Assembly (NCBI GenBank): GCA_009701105.1 | Contig: WLKU01000058.1 | Span: forward strand, 1-7,964 | Length of the DNA: 7,964 bases | From: Actinomycetota bacterium | Lineage (GTDB): Bacteria; Actinomycetota; Acidimicrobiia; Acidimicrobiales; Ilumatobacteraceae | Direction: 5' to 3' | Shown: positions 6,390 through 7,964 of the stretch, piece by piece | Layout: the number at the start of each line of letters is the position of its first letter | Numbering within the stretch: position 1 is the first letter of the stretch | The notes under the pieces: generated by a model | Database searches by the model: none | Told to the model about the DNA's origin: nothing | The model's input: the letters and a program-made list of their open reading frames with translations, nothing else | Made by a program: the position numbers and the translations under genes

Positions 6390-7703
6390 TTAGGCCTTGG
6401 CAGCCTTGAAGCCCTCTTCGAGGTCAGCCAAAATGTCTTCGATGGTCTCGAGACCAACCGACAAGCGCACCAGACCCGGGAATACTCCCGTTGACTTTTG
6501 CTCTTCTGGAGACAACTGACTGTGCGTCGTTGATGCTGGGTGGATCACAAGGCTTCGCACGTCGCCGATGTTGGCAACATGGCTATGCAAGGTGAGGCCT
6601 GCCACAAACTTCTGGCCGGCTTCGACGCCACCTTTAATGTTGAACGCAAGCACAGAGCCGTAGCCCTTGCCCTTGCCGTACTTCTTTGCACGCTCGTGCC
6701 ACTTGCTCGTGGTGAGACCTGCATAGAACACTTCTTCAACCTGTGGATGCTTGGCCAAGAACTCACCAACTTTTTGTGCGTTAGCCCAGTGGCGATCCAT
6801 GCGGAACGACAGTGTCTCGAGCCCTTGCAAGAAGTTGAATGCATTGTCTGGAGTAGTTGCCATACCCAAGTCGCGCAACATCTGCACGCGAGCTTTGATG
6901 ATGAACGAACCGTGACCAAGTGCTGGCCAGTATGCGAGACCGTGGTACGACGGATCTGGCTCGGTGAAGTTTGGAAACTTATCGTTTTGACCGAAGTCAA
7001 ACTTGCCACCGTCGATGATTGCTCCACCGATTGATGTGCCGTGACCGCCAATGAACTTGGTGAGCGAATGCACAACGATGTCTGCGCCCCACTCGATTGG
7101 ACGAATCAGGTACGGGGTTGGAACGGTGTTGTCGACGATGAGTGGCACGCCGGCTGCGTGTGCAACTTTGCTGATGCCTTCAATGTCGAGAATGTTGTTG
7201 CGCGGGTTGGCCAATACTTCGCCGTAGAACAACTTGGTGTTTGGCTGTACTGCTGCCTTCCACTGATCGAGATTGTCTGGGTCTTCAACGAACGTGACAT
7301 TGATGCCCAACTTTGGCAACGTGTAATGGAACAAGTTGTAGGTACCGCCGTACAAACTTGGCGATGCAACGATGTGTGAGCCTGTCTCGGCGATGGTGAG
7401 AATCGCAAGCAACTCTGCAGACTGACCTGAGCTCACTGCAAGTGCACCTGGCAAACCAACTGCAGTTGCAGTGCCGCCTTCAAGTGACGACAAGCGTGCT
7501 TCAAGCACACCTTGCGTTGGGTTCATGATGCGCGTGTAGATGTTGCCGATCTCGGCAAGCGCAAACAAGTTTTGTGCGTGTTGCGCATCGCGAAACACGT
7601 AGCTCGTGGTGCGATACACAGGTACGGCGCGCGCACCAGTGGTTGGGTCGGCAACTTGGCCGGCGTGAATTTGACGTGTTTCGAAACCCCAGTTGTTTGT
7701 CAT
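6390..7703 (-). CDS. metY: O-acetylhomoserine aminocarboxypropyltransferase (sulfhydrylase)
   Basis: PLP enzyme of the Cys/Met metabolism family that makes homocysteine from O-acetylhomoserine and sulfide, a direct route to methionine. It has 437 residues, the usual length for the MetY branch, which is longer than cystathionine gamma-synthases and lyases. Landmarks: ETRQIHAGQ (8-16), YRTTSYVF (30-37), Y56-T-R58 in NIYTRIMNPT (phosphate-binding, from the partner subunit in the family), ASPSLYGGTYNLF (113-125), Asp191 in LIVDNT, and the expected Schiff-base Lys216 in HSLTKFIGGHGTSIGG. The insertion with EPDPSYHGL (248-256) and the end segment SHVANIGDVRSLVIHPASTTHSQL (374-397) are characteristic of MetY. 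The ATG at 7701-7703 has an AGGG ribosome site 7 nt away, inside a possible hairpin loop. It lies between ilvC and pstC on the same strand. No SAM riboswitch is recognisable in the 99-bp leader space. O-succinylhomoserine as substrate is a less likely alternative. Confidence 0.94.
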   Translation of the reverse strand: MTNNWGFETRQIHAGQVADPTTGARAVPVYRTTSYVFRDAQHAQNLFALAEIGNIYTRIMNPTQGVLEARLSSLEGGTATAVGLPGALAVSSGQSAELLAILTIAETGSHIVASPSLYGGTYNLFHYTLPKLGINVTFVEDPDNLDQWKAAVQPNTKLFYGEVLANPRNNILDIEGISKVAHAAGVPLIVDNTVPTPYLIRPIEWGADIVVHSLTKFIGGHGTSIGGAIIDGGKFDFGQNDKFPNFTEPDPSYHGLAYWPALGHGSFIIKARVQMLRDLGMATTPDNAFNFLQGLETLSFRMDRHWANAQKVGEFLAKHPQVEEVFYAGLTTSKWHERAKKYGKGKGYGSVLAFNIKGGVEAGQKFVAGLTLHSHVANIGDVRSLVIHPASTTHSQLSPEEQKSTGVFPGLVRLSVGLETIEDILADLEEGFKAAKA

Positions 7704-7740
7704 GCAAGCACCCTAGAGGGCAATTGTTGACCAAACAACT
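7691..7740 (-). promoter_or_regulatory. Inverted repeat enclosing the metY ribosome site and start codon
   Basis: AGTTGTTTG (7691-7699) and CAAACAACT (7732-7740) are perfect 9-bp inverted copies; two more pairs form if one base is bulged. In the metY mRNA the right arm lies upstream of the ribosome site and the left arm lies in codons 2-5, so the loop would hold the AGGG ribosome site and most of the start codon. Whether it folds or regulates cannot be told from one sequence. Confidence 0.45.
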
Positions 7741-7747
7741 CGGGATT

Positions 7748-7808
7748 AAAAAACTCTTTATCTATAGGCTTATTAGCCTGTTTAGGGCTGAATAAGGCTT
7801 TGTCAGCC
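7748..7808 (-). terminator. Probable terminator region after ilvC
   Basis: On the minus strand, a 6-bp stem GGCTGA/TCAGCC (7803-7808 with 7786-7791) spans the ilvC stop. It is followed by a 5-bp stem AGGCT/AGCCT (7775-7779 with 7766-7770) and then a run of six T (7748-7753). The T-run is 12 nt beyond the second stem, which is further than ideal. AGGCT/AGCCT-type words recur here, allowing alternative folds. Confidence 0.45.
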
Positions 7809-7964
7809 TCCAGAAATCTCGGAAACTTTCTTCTTGCCCTTGGAGATCCACGGCATCATTGAGCGCAGCTGAGCACCAACCTTTTCGATTGGGTGACTGC
7901 GACCAGCATTCTGCAACTCGGCGAAACGCTTGCGGCCACCGTCGCTCTCTGCGATCCACTCTTC
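7803..7964 (-). CDS. ilvC: Ketol-acid reductoisomerase, C-terminal end only
   Basis: Last 53 codons plus the stop of ilvC, entering from the right edge. The enzyme performs the NAD(P)H-dependent isomeroreduction of acetolactate and acetohydroxybutyrate in valine, leucine and isoleucine synthesis. The visible part starts EEWIAESDGG and contains the conserved tail of the family, roughly HPIEKVGAQLRSMMPW, where the HPIE and MMPW elements are diagnostic. It ends in a lysine-rich SKGKKKVSEISGG tail and a TGA at 7803-7805. The catalytic core and cofactor-binding domain lie outside the window, so NADPH or NADH preference cannot be judged. metY follows on the same strand after 99 bp, with terminator-like structure between them. 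Confidence 0.92.
   Translation of the reverse strand, partial: EEWIAESDGGRKRFAELQNAGRSHPIEKVGAQLRSMMPWISKGKKKVSEISGG

Noticed and set aside
6545..7075. A 176-codon open frame inside metY on the same strand
   Set aside because: It is an out-of-frame shadow of metY with a biased Ser/Arg/Cys composition and no family features.
7704..7802. SAM riboswitch before metY
   Set aside because: Methionine genes in actinobacteria often have one, but this 99-bp gap is already occupied by terminator-like stems and the short metY leader. No SAM riboswitch core could be recognised.
1..7964. tRNA or rRNA genes, CRISPR arrays, insertion sequences, prophage or defence genes
   Set aside because: Coding regions with clear metabolic or transport identities fill nearly the whole window. 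No tandem spacer-repeat pattern, transposase, terminal inverted repeats with target duplications, or cloverleaf-like segment was seen in the gaps.

Overview
This window looks like a chromosomal segment of an actinobacterium (Actinomycetota). The evidence is a PAC2-family protein typical of that phylum, a phosphate-transport operon preceded by an actinobacterial-type PHO box (GTTCACC repeats every 11 bp), and intermediate base composition. The moderate GC content and the style of the proteins make an aquatic, Acidimicrobiia-like lineage plausible, but that placement is inference. I see no sign of mobile DNA, phage, CRISPR arrays or RNA genes. Coding density is high, no gap exceeds about 135 bp, and no gene looks broken.

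Layout, left to right. (1) 1-837, minus strand: N-terminal 279 residues of a class I aspartate-type aminotransferase that runs off the left edge. (2) 885-1772, plus strand: a PAC2-family protein, divergent from the aminotransferase across a 47-bp gap. (3) 1773-1866: a convergent terminator region with two hairpins. (4) 1867-6284, minus strand: a complete high-affinity phosphate ABC transporter, transcribed pstC-pstA-pstB and then, after a 133-bp gap, pstS. (5) 6390-7703, minus strand: an O-acetylhomoserine sulfhydrylase (metY). (6) 7803-7964, minus strand: the last 53 residues of ketol-acid reductoisomerase (ilvC), entering from the right edge.

How the parts work together: PstS captures phosphate outside the membrane, PstC and PstA form the channel, and PstB supplies ATP hydrolysis. 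A two-and-a-half-repeat PHO box upstream of pstC, and a weaker PHO-like pair upstream of pstS, suggest control by a PhoP-type response regulator and possibly separate expression of pstS. No phoU is present in the window. metY, ilvC and the aminotransferase belong to sulfur, branched-chain and general amino-acid metabolism and appear to be housekeeping neighbours rather than partners of the transporter.

The most notable observations are modest: an extra lysine/alanine-rich, beta-rich segment of about 100 residues inside PstS, the absence of any lipidation cysteine in PstS, the placement of pstS after pstB, a PHO box interlocked with inverted repeats, and an inverted repeat that could enclose the metY start. 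I found no convincing evidence for an entirely new system.
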